Shown piece by piece: positions 20,326-32,417 of a DNA stretch of 64,000 nt. Source of the stretch: Chromera velia. Taxonomy: Eukaryota > Sar > Chromeraceae. The stretch is from positions 7,501-71,500 of the forward strand of contig JAHBMJ010004506.1 of the NCBI GenBank assembly GCA_018398765.1, read 5' to 3'. The position numbers and the translations under genes are program-made. Each line of letters starts with the position of its first letter. Position 1 is the first letter of the stretch. The notes below the pieces were generated by a model. The model was not told the DNA's origin, did not search any database, and saw nothing but the letters and a program-made list of their open reading frames with translations.

Positions 20326-22533
20326 AAATGAATATGAAATGCTCTGACAGTGTTTAAGATGTGTAAAGATTCAATGATGAGGGGACCCGAAATGAGTGGA
20401 GAAACAAATCATAACATCATCATGTATCCGGTCATTGTTTGAAGTACTCGATCAGCTTGATAAGCAGAGTCACAAACTGCAATGATGTGCCAGTCGCGAA
20501 CTCACACCTCCGGACTTGAAGCCAACACCCTTCCTTTATTCCCTCAGCTGGCCGGTCAGTAACACAAAAGTTGCCGGCAGACCCTTGTCGCTCGATTTCT
20601 ATGACTGCAACACTTCTGCCCGACTGCAGTAAGGAAGAAGTGGTTACAAGGTGGAAAGTGCGTAAATGGGGCCGTCAGCTCCCCCCGATTTTGATTGCGT
20701 CTCCTTCTCAGCTGTACTCTGCTGGAATAGAACGCGGTCGTTTGAGAGGGGCTGTCCCTTTCATCAGTCCAGAGAGAAGGAGTGAGAAAGTCTGGCTGGC
20801 TATTTCATTTCTCTTTTGAGTGGATGTTTTTGTACATGCAGAGCTTCGAATTCCGACAATTAAGTTTCTAAGTGCGTGGTCCCTGTCTGATGAAGGACCG
20901 GAGTGCATGGTGTAGAGAGAGAGAGAGTGAGAGACAGAATTGAACTGCCTGCATAATAGATCGATCGATCGATCTGCATGCCCTCACTCACTCACTCACT
21001 CACGCCCAGGGAGGACGCGTGCAGGGTCTGTCGAATCTTCGGAGTCTCTCGTCGCGTGCGTCCTTCTCCTGCACACACACACACACAAAGGAGAGACACG
21101 TGGAGGGTACTTTGCGGAAGGAATCATCGAAACGATTCTTCAACGATGCCTAGATCTGAAAGCCGAAATGGAGAACCTCGGTACAACCGGACTTCAGAAG
21201 CTGCAAGAAAAGTCCTCGATCAAGTGTGACATGCAAAGAGGCGCTTTCACAGACACTTGGGAGAAACCCCTTTTAGTCAGTTGAGGTGTGAAGGAGGTCA
21301 CTGCTCGCGTTCGTTGTCTCCAACTCACACGACTCTGAAAGAGGTCACTTCTCTGTATTGAAAGCAATGAAGTTCTATTGATGTATGCCCTTCTTTCTTA
21401 GTGGTTGCATGCTGACCTTGGGAAGAGGTCTGAGGCCCGCAGGAACCGTGGCAGGGTTGGGGTCTCTGATCGCTCGGGGGAGGACTGTCTGGGGCCTGCA
21501 GGCATTGCACGGGGGGGTGGGTGCATGGATGGATGGATACGTGGAACTAGGCAGAACATGGTTTTCCTCCAGTCAGATAAGGTTCTCATCCTTGTTCGCA
21601 TTTATTGGCTTTAACATCTCTGCGTGATCTGTCGAGTAAGGGTCGTCTAGCTGTGTCTGAATGAAGAGGGGTGAGGAGAACGGAAAGGGCAGATGGGCTG
21701 AAAGAACGAGAGGTCGTTTCGAGAAGGTCCCTGTACGTAGGAGAAGAACAAAGAAAACGCGCTCTTCCACGCACGACACACAAGAGGAGCATTCCTTACA
21801 CAGGTAGGCAGGCAGAGTGACTGACACAAGGTATTCAGGACCAGAGCCGTCTGCGGGCATCTGGGGGCTTCTGCTTGCTCCCGTCACGGTTCTGGGTCTT
21901 CCGACTTCGTGGCGTTGGGGGGCATCGGGGTAGGCTCTGCATCGGGGTAGGCGTTTGGAATGAGAGAGGAGTGCTCAGAGTGGACTTGAACAGTTTAAAG
22001 GAAATTGAGAGGAACAAAGAGAAGCGGTAAGGGGAAAAGGAGGGAAGGAACAGAGACATAATTTAAAAAAGAAAGATAGAGAGAACGAGAGAAACGACGA
22101 AAATATGGGAGGAAACCAAGCAGAAAGCGACGGGGGGGCAGACGACAACGGGTTCCTTGCAGAGAAAGGAGGCAGAAACCGGAATGAAAGAAGAATCACC
22201 CATGCACTAACTAACTAAACTGACCCATGGAACCAGTTCTCGGACTCCCCATGAATCGAGGGTCCCACTGCACACACCACGCACCATCAGACTCCCTAAA
22301 CCAACAGCAGTCAAGAAAACGACAGAAATGCAGGCTGATCAATCAATTTGAGTCAACTGGATTGCCATGCGAGAGCTGGTCTGATAATCTTATTAATATT
22401 TCCCTCTTTTCTCTGCTCCCTCATGAAAGGCGTGCTTGCCTGCTGAGCAGGCCTCAGAGATCCTCCTGGAAGAATGAGACGATATTGACTCAGCCGCTTT
22501 TCTGACGCCACAGTAGATCCAGTGTGCATACAT
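20326..22533. other. Mostly non-coding; possible weak plus-strand exons
   Basis: Two weak candidates. At about 20,595-20,658 the plus strand reads MTATLLPDCSKEEVVTRWK before a donor GTGCGT. At about 21,103-21,278 it reads FAEGIIETILQRCLDLKAEM and on to a donor GTCAGT. I could not join them with confidence and recognise no family. A GATC run lies at about 20,958-20,973. The interval 21.3-22.5 kb has only overlapping short ORFs. Confidence 0.25.
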
Positions 22534-24148
22534 TTATTTGTGTGAAAATGCATGCATGCCGGACATGAGGATGCATGCATGTGTGTTTGTTGGATAGCTC
22601 CCCATGGAGCTGTTTGCAAGTGGGGACAATAACCTCTTGTTGCTCTGACGCTCAGAAAGGTCCCCGAATATCTGCTCACCTCTGCGTTTGTGAGGGGAGG
22701 CGTCGATGTCGTGTCTCTGCTGGTCGAGTGAGAACGGCCCTGTGGCTCTTGAGAATCCTCCAGGGCTCATGGAGAACAGAGGGGAAGAGAAGGAGACATC
22801 GTCCTCGTCACCCTCTCCAGCCTCCCCGCCCTCCTGCTCCACTCCCTCCTCTTCCGCCTTCTCCTCCTCTTTTGCCTCCTCTCCCTCCACCTGGGTCGCC
22901 AGGACCTGAGCGAAGGGCGCTGGCTGCTGGCCCTTAGACCCTGCTGGGGTCTGTTGGGACGATTTGTTCGACACAGGGGTGGCTCCCCGCACGGGCACCT
23001 TTCCCTTCCGGGGAGGGGGGGACGGAGTGTGTACCTGGTGCTCCAGGAGACCGGGAGTGCTCACTGCAGGGGGGGGGTTGAGCACCCAGGTAAGAGGAGG
23101 ATGCAGGGAGCTCTCATTGACTAAACGGATATGCAGAGACATGCCACAGGCTTGGAAACATAACACATGAGCTCAGGGGGCAGAGAAATGGAGGAGTCGT
23201 TTATTCAATATTCACACACACAGAAAAGAGACCCAAAGATACAAAAAAATCGGAAAGAATCTGCGATCTTTGAACGCCCCCTCGTCGGACAAAAGCCCTG
23301 ACAATTCAGTCAATTCAAACAACAAACTCATGTGCACTGACTGACTGAGAACTGGTGAGGGTTTGACACCGGGTCTCCCTGTGATTGGGGGTGCAGGTGT
23401 CCATATGTCTTCGTGAGGCTGTCCGTTCGGACCCACTGCTCCCTTTGCCCTTCTGATGACGAGGTCCTTCTCGGGAGGGTGCAGCAGTCTCCTCGTGGGC
23501 TTGTAGGGCTCCAGCTGGTCACACACCAGGGTGGACAGCTCAAGGTGGGTGATGGGGGGCTGCACTACTCCCTTCCCTGGCCTCCCGGCGAGCTCATTGG
23601 CGGGAGTGCGGCACCCTGCAGGCAAGCAAGCAGGCAGTGACGGTGGATGTACGGATGATACATACATATTAATACATACATCAGTTTTGAGCATGAGGAC
23701 AATATAGAGGTGCCAGGTTCGAAAAGTGCCTTCACCTGGCCGGTCTGAAGAAGACAGAAGACTGAAATACATGACTTTGAGCACTACCACAGGTCCGTTT
23801 AGGCACGTATTTGTCCCTCGAGTGTATGCAGGCTTTTCGCGGACATTCCCACATGGGAGACCTTGGGGGAAAGAAAGATTTATATGTCTGCATGCACCAT
23901 CTTCCCTTGTCAGTTAATCATTATGGCGCTTGAAAGAATGAGTAGATGGACGAATCCAGGAGAAGACATACACTTTACGCAGACGTAAGTGTGCACATAT
24001 ATACCTGCTGGACCATCTCGTCCCTGGACAGGTGTGGGCGGCGCTCCTGTGGCTGGGCGGCGGGAGTACGGAAGGTCCCATGGCCAGTTGCTTCTGTTGA
24101 GACCTTCTCCAGAGGCCCCGAGCATTTTCAAGTGGGCGTGTGGACTGA
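22534..24148 (-). CDS. Unknown proline-rich protein with acidic C-terminal region (5' end unresolved)
   Basis: Three exons follow each other in phase: 24148-24005, 23615-23346 and 23063-22534 (phases 1, 1, 1; acceptors end in CTACAG or CTGCAG). The product begins in the visible exons with a Pro/Gly-rich part (WPWDLPYSRRPATGAPPTPV). It continues with a more structured section (ELSTLVCDQLEPYKPTRRLL), then a Gln/Pro-rich linker, a Glu-rich run (EEEKAEEEGVEQEGGEAGEG) and a basic tail. No domain is recognised. A signal-peptide-like exon (MYLLKALYITLVIL, 24331-24290) sits just upstream, but its donor phase (0) does not match the next exon (phase 1), so the start is left open. The first exon could also lie across the gap at 24.46 kb. 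Confidence 0.45.
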
Positions 24149-24463
24149 CTGTAGATTTAGAGGAGAGTTGCCGAGAGAATGGCACGTACAGGGCAAGACG
24201 GACACAGCAACGCTGACGTGTGTGCGGGCAAATTGAGTTCCAACTTTCACGCTCCTTTGCCCAAACGAAGAGGTCTGGATGACTCGTACAAGAATAACAA
24301 GGGTGATGTAGAGAGCCTTCAGCAGATACATGGTATATACTTCCACAAACAATTGTTAGTCGAGGCGATCCAGCTATCGCCTCGGGGGGCAGCTCAGCTC
24401 TGCTGAGATCAGCCGAGAGGCCCTGAGATCGCACGCACTCGCATAACGCATTTTTTCATTTTT

Positions 24464-24518
24464 NNNNNNNNNNNNNNNNNNNNNNNNNNNNNNNNNNNNN
24501 NNNNNNNNNNNNNNNNNN
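24464..24518. other. Assembly gap (55 N)
   Basis: A run of N followed by 13 G. Two more N tracts (29,063, and 34,973-34,985) are also followed by runs of G. Confidence 0.95.
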
Positions 24519-24531
24519 GGGGGGGGGGGGG

Positions 24532-26240
24532 AATTCCGTCACGGTCGGTGTCGCCCGAGTTCCAAGATGTGCCCCTCAAGCAACTCGCACGGAGCCGCGA
24601 TCGCACATGCCGGGGCCTTAATTACTTTGCGCATGCGTGCCCCTCAAGTAACTCGCACGGAGTTGCACATCCATACGACGCGCGCGCGGTCCCGAAAAGC
24701 ATACTTCGCTGCCGTGGCCCCCGCCCCATGGCAGCATGCAACTCAGACATGCCCAAGCCCCCGATGGTGTGCATCAATTAGCGGACCCCTAAATAGCCCC
24801 CCGAGGCACTCACCCAACTGGTTGGGTGTATCCCGTATATTCACATATATATAGCTGGGTCAGATATTAATTCGATCCACACAAATTCTTGACGCACGCA
24901 AAATCGTGAGCAACACTGAGCAACACCTGGCTGTATGAACAACAGTTGACTTCAAACAACACCTGTGCAACAGTTGAACAACACGTATATACGCAAACAA
25001 AAGACAAACAACACATCAACAGTCATTGTCGCCGATTCGTCGGTCAAACCAGCGCCCTTGTGAGAAACATCAACTTCCTTGTCTTTCAACTTGAGTCTGC
25101 CTCCATGCACAGCTGTATGTCCATGTAGATATGTATATATTCACGCACATATACACGCAACGTCAGATCAGAGTACCATGCAGGGAGTAAGGGCATCGGC
25201 GTAGCATGCTTTTCTCGCATAATAACGATCGATGGCTGTCCAGACCTTTATCAGCGCGAAAGGGCTGCAAAGAGGTGCTTCTGCTGGGCCGTAACACCAA
25301 GAAGCCCCCTGTATGTGCCGCTCGCGAATGGAGGAGCTCCTCTTTCATCGGTACGGACACAGGCAGTACTGTTCATCCAGCGGTCTTGCATGGTGCAACT
25401 TTCCATATCATGCATCGAAGGACGGGACCGGCTTTCCACTTGAATTGATCATGCAGTCTTCAGTGGCCGGCAATACGAAGACTTCTCGAGTCTGGGGCCA
25501 CAGGATGGTACGTATCTGGATGCATGGATGGATGGATGGATGGATCGATGTATCGATGGATCGATGGATCGATCATTGGGATGGATGGATGGATGGATGG
25601 ATGGATGGATGGATGGATGGATGGATGGATGGATGGATGGATCGATGGATGGATGGATGGATGGATGGATGGATGGATGGATGGATCGATGGATCAATGG
25701 ATCGATGGATCGATGGATCGATGGGCATGCTAGAACGTCACTGCCAGCTGACAGATGAGGAGAAGTGGAGCCTCGGAATTAAAGGTCATGGGGACACATG
25801 GGGACACAGTAGATTTGTTTTGTCTCAGTGCTTTCACTTGTGTCTGGTTTTTTCCTCTGTTTCGAATTCGGTCCTGAACGCAATGAATGACAAAGAACGG
25901 GGGCCCGAGAGAGAACCCCTTGAGTTCCAAAGGTGTTCAAGTCTAGCTCTCTCACACAGACACACAGACACACACTGGGGTGGATGTTCCTGTCATTGAC
26001 ACGAAGTCTCGATTTGGACAGCAGCAGGGCACCCGCGCGATCGCTCCACTGCTTGGGCTTGTCCTCCTCAAGACCCTTTCTTCCTACACCATGCATGGCA
26101 TTGCGCCAACCTTGCAAACAGTGGACCCAGGTGCAGGCATCATCCAGTCCAGTCAGGAGTCTGCAGCGGCACGGTCTCACGACCAGGCGGTACGTCTTTG
26201 TGGACGACGAATCTCGAAACTGGACCCGTCGATATGATGT
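24532..26240 (+). other. Possible plus-strand gene fragments around a (GGAT)n tract
   Basis: Coding-like stretches occur at about 25,313-25,508 ([20 protein letters not shown]) and about 25,980-26,200 ([20 protein letters not shown]). They are separated by the tetranucleotide tract. They could be exons of one gene with the repeat in its intron, but phases and family are unresolved. Confidence 0.2.
25526..25722. repeat. (GGAT)n / (GATC)n microsatellite
   Basis: About 195 bases of ATGG-type repeats with ATCG variants. Translations (WMDG repeats on one strand, IHPS repeats on the other) are artefacts of the repeat. Confidence 0.95.
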
Positions 26241-27058
26241 TTTTCGTCGTTAACAGAGCTTCATGGCTGATTCGTTGTTCCAATTACATCCGCTGCAAAT
26301 GAGAACAATTCAGTAATTTCAAAATTTATTCTGATAGTTAAAATTTATTGCTAGTATGATGTGATTTTTGTTATAAATACATGTTTTTTAATAGTTTAAC
26401 TAAGTTTTACAATTGAACGATATCATTATGTATAAAGTATAATGTAGTAGTACTAGTAGTAGTATTTTGAATCTTTATTATATATTCTATTTCAAAAAAT
26501 GAATTGATGATCACACCCTAGAATAGACTCAAATTTTAAGTTCTAGGTTGAATAGTAGGTTCTAGTAGTCTAACTTCGACTAACTTCTGAAGTGTAGTGT
26601 ATTGATTGTTATTGGTGAAGTGTTTTAACCTAAACATTTTTAAAAACGATGTTTCAAAACTTTGTATAGCTATCGTTTGTTACTTGGAGTTTACGTTCAA
26701 TTTATGAGTTTCTAAATGATTTTAGAACTAAACCAAAAAAGGAATGTTGTGAAAATCAATTTAAATATGAATTGAATTGAATTGAATTGAGGCGGTTGAA
26801 GCTGGTGAGTCACCACTTAGTTCAAAGCATTGAAAGCAATTCAAAGGTTGATTTTATACATACACACATAATATTTTTGATGCGCACACATGTGCGAATG
26901 ACAGCAAATTGAGCTTCACTTTCAGTCAGACAGCTAACTAAAAACGCTTTGCAGCTCTTTCAAAAAAGTTGGAGACTTCTAAAATGACTATCTTTCACTT
27001 GCTCTCAGCTATGCATTTCTAATCTCACTGCATCTGTGCTTGAGGAGCTTGTGGCTAT
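26241..27058. other. AT-rich intergenic with (GAATT)n module, copy 2
   Basis: No gene. At 26,764-26,820 four to five GAATT units are followed by GAGGCGGTTGAAGCTGGTGA and CACCACTTAG, matching the block at 7.3 kb with mostly C/T and A/G changes. Confidence 0.5.
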
Positions 27059-29009
27059 TTATTTCAAAAGGGGAGCCGCAAGCTCACGACTGCTTTCCAT
27101 CCCCCCCGCTGAAGCCTCACTGAGAGTTTTTTCTCCTTCCTTCAGGCCTAAACCCCCCTCAGGATGCGTCTCTTCCTTCTGGGATATTGACGCAACTGCA
27201 GTGCGACTGGGGTCTTGGGAAGCTTCGGAGCTTTCAATGCCACTGGCAGACAGACTCTCATGAGCGGAATTTGGCCGTTCGGTAAGGGAAGGTTCAAGAG
27301 AGGGTGACTGGGGGCCCGTCTCCTGGGATGAAGAGGTGACAGGGTTGAGACTCTTCTGCCCTTCTTGTCCCGTCTTAGTTTCAGCAGTGCCCCTTTCAGG
27401 ACTTTCTTGAGCTTCCTCTGTAGCCACGGCCTCCTTTGCCCTGTCTGTGTCAGGCGAAGAGTCAGACTTGGGACTCTGGGGAAGAGAAGGGAACTTCAAC
27501 TCTGAATTGTTCGCAGAGGGGGCAGAGGGAGCAGAGGCCTTTTCGGGAGTCGGAGCCTCGTGAGGAATCTTCTGGGCTTCTTCAACTGACGAGACAACGT
27601 TGGGAGAATCTGTTTGTTCTTCACCCGGCACTTTGGTTTTTACACTATCTGCAGTCTAGCTGGGAGACCCGGCCAGGCCCTCACTCTCAGGACTGTTCTG
27701 AAACTCCGCTTTGATCTCTTTGTCTGTCGAGCCATTTGTCTCGGTCGAAGGTGGCTCAGACTCTCTGCTGGGGTTTTCGTGTGCCTTTGTCTTCATTGCA
27801 TCACTCACACTTTTGTCAAGAGGAACACCTGTAACTTCCTGCTGAAGGTCTTCTCGGGAGATTTTCGCAGGAAGTGCGCTGTGACCCTCTTGCAGCCCGC
27901 CCTCTTTCTCTTTTCCAACACCGGAAAGAGAGTCCACGCGATTTGGTGTCTCTGCAGGTGGTGAGGGGGGGACCTGGGGAATCACGACTTGTTGACCCGA
28001 CAACGCCTCAGACTGATGTCCGATTGACATGATCTGATTCTGCTGCACTGACGTCTCTGTCTCCTTCCCAGCAGCCTCCGGAGAGACTTCCTCATTTGGC
28101 TTTCCATTTGTGTCCTTCACGTCTTCCACTTTCTCCTCTCCCACCTCCCCTTTCACCTTCCCCCCCTCCTGCTTTCTCTCCCTGAGTGTGAATTTGGCGG
28201 GAACCACCCCTCCCGGGTCGGCATCGAACCTTCTCATGGTGTACACAGAGGTCCCGAGAAGAAACGAGGCAGGCTGCTGCATTCCAAAATCACGGGGCGA
28301 CCTTCTGTTCAGGTCCTCAACTAAAAAGTCCACGATTCGGTCTGACGGGACTGTCTCGCTGCGCCAATCAGACAGAAGTGCATCAGACGAGAACAACTCT
28401 TTCCTCAGAGAATGTTGCAAGAACCCTATTCTGTCCCATTCCCCTACAGAGAGAGCAGGGGGGGCCGTGGGACCTTTCAAACAACCCCTCTTCAAAAGGT
28501 CTTCTCTCAGATAGACTGCCTGGTTAAGAACCAGAAAAAGAAGACGATAACCCAGAGACTTCATAAGCGCGTCCTGATAAGAGAGAGAACATCCATACAA
28601 AGCCCCCCGTTTGGAAGCTTGAAAGTTACCATCCCCACTCTCAACAGCTGCAAACATCGCTGAAGGAGGAAACTTTTCATTTACCTCTAAAACAACGATC
28701 TTCGGACTCATTGACGGCATAAGCCCCCCACCCTCGGTCTCATTCTCAGTCCCAATTCCTGCCCCAGAGCCTGAGGCCGAGTCCCTCATTCCCCCCCAAT
28801 TTTCCCCCTCTCCCTCTACCTTCCCTCTGCCCAAGACCGACGCCACCACTTGGCAGTCCGTCCTGCCCAGAGCCACTCTGAGAACGTCCAGCTGGTCTCC
28901 TGGAGGAAGAAGAGGCACAGAGAGACCGTCGCTGTCATTTCCTGCAGACAATTTCAAGCAGGTGCTACTCATGCACTAGAACTCACGCACGCACACGCAC
29001 ACGCACACG

Positions 29010-29053
<44 letters not shown>

Positions 29054-30614
29054 GAGAGAGAGNGGGGGGGGGGGGCGGGGGGGCAGAGAGACACACAAAG
29101 TAGACCGAAGTAGACAGGGAGCAAGAAAGAGAGCAGAGTAACCAGCCAGCCTGCTGGATCGCCACCTACCCGGCCACACAGGCAGAGAGACAAAGAGAAA
29201 TTCAAGAGTCTAGACCGGGGTGCCGGATGTAATGCGGAGGTAATTCCAAGAACAACTGTGACCCCATTCGAGCCGTCTCAGCAGTAGTTTAATGCTCCAT
29301 TTGTTCGACTTGCCTGTTGCCTCTCCACCTCCTGCCCCCTGCTCCTGCGTCTGCTTTGTCGTTTGTGTGTGCTTCTGTACAAGCTCCGGAATGTTCTCAG
29401 AGGTCAGTCCAGAATCTCCGCCCTCTCCCCCTTGTCTCAGTGCATCCTCTGACGAAACAGTCAGAACCTTTGAAGGCAGGCTCCTGCTCTCTCTCTGCAG
29501 TCTCCTCCCGTCCTCATCTAGGATCATGCCACCCCACCCGCTTTCGAAGAGAGCCATCAGGGGGTCCAGCTGTCTCCATCCGGCGTGAACGTCGTCCTCG
29601 TCCTCCGTCTTCCCTCTAAGGTCCTGCAGGGGAAGGTACACAACAACCGAAGTCGAAACTTGAGTCTCTCTTCTCTTAAATGCGCCTCTCTCTGCAAGAC
29701 CAAACGAATGACCGAGACAATTGAGGAGGCGAGGGAAGAAAGCTAGGGCATACACCCTGAGTAAAAGTGATAGATGGTGTCAAGGTGAAGAAAATGAAAA
29801 GAGACACAAAAGACCAACTCCTGAATCTCACCGGTAGCTCCAAGACCAGGCCCACGCAAACAAGAAGAAAAGGCACGCATGCACTGACCAAAGCTGTGTG
29901 CGAGAACGGGACTCCGGCACCGTTGCTTCCTGAGGAAGCAGAAGAAGGGGGACAGGACCTCTTAAGAAGAGAAACGAGTTGGGAGATGTCGGGAGTCTCC
30001 CGTCCTTTCACCATGGCGGCGAGGTCAAAAACTGGAGGGGGCACATTTTTCCCCGTCTCTTTGGTGTTTGCCCCCTGTTGCCCATGTTGCTCCCTTTCTG
30101 CCTCGCCCCGGAGATTCCCCCTTCTCGACTTCAACGAAAATTCGTGCACTGGAACAGACGAGAGCTTTTGCGCCGAGCTCGAAGTCCTCAGGGACGAGGA
30201 AGGGAGGCCATTCGAAGATTCGGCTTTATTCGATTTCATGGATGTCCGAAGGTCAGTCAAAATCGGAGTTCGGTGTTGCTCGTCTCCTGTTCCGGGGTTC
30301 ATGTCATGGTGCAGGATGGGAAGTGACCGGGCTGCCTTGGAAGTGGTCGCCCTCATCATGTACACACACACAAGGGCAGTGAGGCATGCGACAAAAGCCA
30401 AGGCAGACAAGGCAAAGTAGCTGCAGGCGCTACATTTTGTGCTACGAGAAGAATCTGGATCTTCAAATCTTCCATAGCCAGAAACACCGCTCCACTGCTT
30501 GTGAGAGGGAGATGGCCCACGGCGCTTCGGGGATCCCAAAAGGGAAGAGTGATTCCTCGATGAGGTGTCAAAGTCCCCTCCTGGGGCCGTGCGGTATCCT
30601 ATGTCAGAGTTCAT
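27059..30614 (-). CDS. Type II membrane protein with FkbM-like methyltransferase fold and long disordered tail
   Basis: Exons 30614-29889, 29623-29263 and 28941-27059 join in phase 0 and phase 1. The last contains an in-frame TAG (27656-27658), which a 36-nt GTGAGG...CTGCAG intron (27649-27684) would remove in frame, giving 977 residues; read to the TAG it gives 790. Residues 1-60 are polar. A single membrane segment follows at about 64-87 (YFALSALAFVACLTALVCVY), then a Ser-rich stem. The catalytic-type region includes LMALFESGWGGMILDEDGRR, then PKIVVLEVNEKFPP and SLGYRLLFLVLNQAVYLRED, the C-terminal pattern of FkbM-type SAM methyltransferases. The last 300-odd residues are Glu/Ser/Pro-rich. 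The topology suggests a Golgi or ER lumenal enzyme acting on glycans; substrate unknown. The fold call is by motif shape only. Confidence 0.65.
28985..29082. repeat. (CA)n with single N and poly-G inside an intron
   Basis: A CA microsatellite, a GA run, one N at 29,063 and 18 of the next 19 bases G. It lies in the second intron of the surrounding gene. Confidence 0.85.
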
Positions 30615-30911
30615 CGAAGCTAGGTGAGCTGCATGTGTGTGCTTAAATCACCCTGCAACACCTACGACATACATTAATCACTACGAGCCTTGACTCCAAG
30701 GGAAAGGAACTCTTCGCTGTCTGCCTGTCTGTGCAGTCAAAACGAATCCGGCAGTGAAGTGAGCTGTTGCTGTCAAAGCTCACTCTTTCTCATCTGATGT
30801 CGAATGACGGTCATCGCAGTCCTCCACACTAGCTCTGCTGCATGGGCGTGCGATATATTTGCATGCGCAACAGAGACAAGTCTCGCGGCCGGGGCGGCCC
30901 ATGCAACGGAT

Positions 30912-31403
30912 CCCCTGAGCATTAATTTGTTCCACTTTTCAAAATCACTAGGTTTTTCTACATATTTGTTCTCTAATTAATGCCACTCACAACCCTGCGT
31001 ACATCTCTTGGTAGGGGCAGAGCGTGAGAAGAGACATGACGGCGGCGCAGCCGCCGTTTCCCCCCCTGCTCAGCAAAAAGGCGGCTTCTACACGAGGGGC
31101 GGCACCAAAAAAGTAGCTGTTTTAGCCTGAAAACATACGGAAACGACCGGACAAATAGTCAGGATCACGAATCTGGTCTTATTTTTTATGAAGCTTGCCT
31201 TCCTAACATCATGATCAAGCAATCGAAAAGAGACAGATCTGTATGCACATGAGACTGTAAAGAAATTGCGTGACTGCGTGCATACATGCGGTGCAATGCC
31301 GAGATGTATAAGGCTGGTACCCGTGGCCCCTAGCACCGAATGGCACCTGACCTGAAAGACATGCCAAAGCCAAAAAAAAGTAGAACAAATTAAAGCTCAG
31401 GGG
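30912..31403. mobile_element. MITE of about 492 bp, copy A
   Basis: Terminal inverted repeats of about 28 bases: the left end reads CCCCTGAGCATTAATTTGTT, and the right end reverse-complemented reads CCCCTGAGCTTTAATTTGTT. No transposase-like ORF. A second copy in the same orientation lies 1.0 kb downstream. Flanks read GGAT before and ATC after, so the target duplication is ambiguous. Confidence 0.7.
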
Positions 31404-31944
31404 ATCAGCATACAAAATCTTTGAAGTCCATTTTCTCAAAATAACCTCTTTTTCTTTCTGACTTCCAATACAGCTGAACGCAACCGAGTGACAACCTATG
31501 TGGGCCCTTACACTACTGACTTGCTCTTATACTACACCTGCCTGTCTGCTTTTCTCTCTCCCTCTTTCCATTCCTCATCCAGAGGCCATTTTGCTCCTCC
31601 TACAGCCAACAGCATGATTTTGTACCTCGGCTTCTCTTTTCAGAAGTGTAGCACCCGCAACAGCTAGCCTCCCTCCCTCGTGCATCTTTCTTGTCTTTCA
31701 TCTCTCTCCTGAAAAATACCCTGACCGCCCCATCCCTCAATCTTTCTATTCACTTATCCATTTACTCATCAATTAATACACTGTTCTTTCTCTGACCGAC
31801 TTTTAGTGATGCAGTCATTCCTTGCTCCTTTTTCTCAACGGTGCTTCCTGCATGATTTTTTTAGACTGCCTAAGTCTACTTCTAGCTCTCTCTCGCTCTT
31901 TTCTTCCTTTGCCTTCATACATTCACGCTCTCTCCCCCTCTCCG
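31404..31944. other. Intergenic, no gene seen
   Basis: Pyrimidine-rich plus strand with scattered short ORFs; nothing recognisable before the CA tract. Confidence 0.4.
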
Positions 31945-32060
31945 ACATACACACACATACATACACATACACACATACACACATACACACATACACACAC
32001 ACACACACACATGCACACACACACATACATACATATACACACACACACACACACACACAT

Positions 32061-32103
<43 letters not shown>

Positions 32104-32255
32104 CACACACAACATATACACATACATATACACACACACATATACATATATATACACACACACACACACATGAATTTACATATACACACATCTACACACA
32201 TGTATATGTATATACATACACACGTACATGCATATGAATACACGCACACACAAAG
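31945..32255. repeat. (CA)n/(TA)n compound microsatellite
   Basis: About 300 bases of ACAC and ACATAT repeats. ORFs here translate to His-Thr and Cys-Val alternation and are discarded. Confidence 0.95.
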
Positions 32256-32417
32256 AAGCCCGAGAGGAAAAATCAGCCAGAAAATGAAAAGACCGACTTT
32301 TGAAGACCTCCCTCCCAGAGGCAGCGACAACGATCCTTTCTCTAGCAAAGGGGTCCAACCAACACCAGTCACCTGCATTCAAGTATAAAAAGAGAAAAAA
32401 AAGTGAGACACGCCCAT

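Noticed and set aside
24290-24331. Signal-peptide-like first exon MYLLKALYITLVIL for the proline-rich gene
   Set aside because: Its donors are all phase 0, while the next exon needs phase 1. It is kept only as a possibility.
25524-25758. ORFs of Trp-Met-Asp-Gly repeats, and Ile-His-Pro-Ser on the other strand
   Set aside because: They come from the GGAT tetranucleotide repeat.
31806-32388. Plus-strand ORFs of 143 and 188 codons rich in His-Thr
   Set aside because: They run through a CA microsatellite; the non-repeat ends are short and unlike protein.
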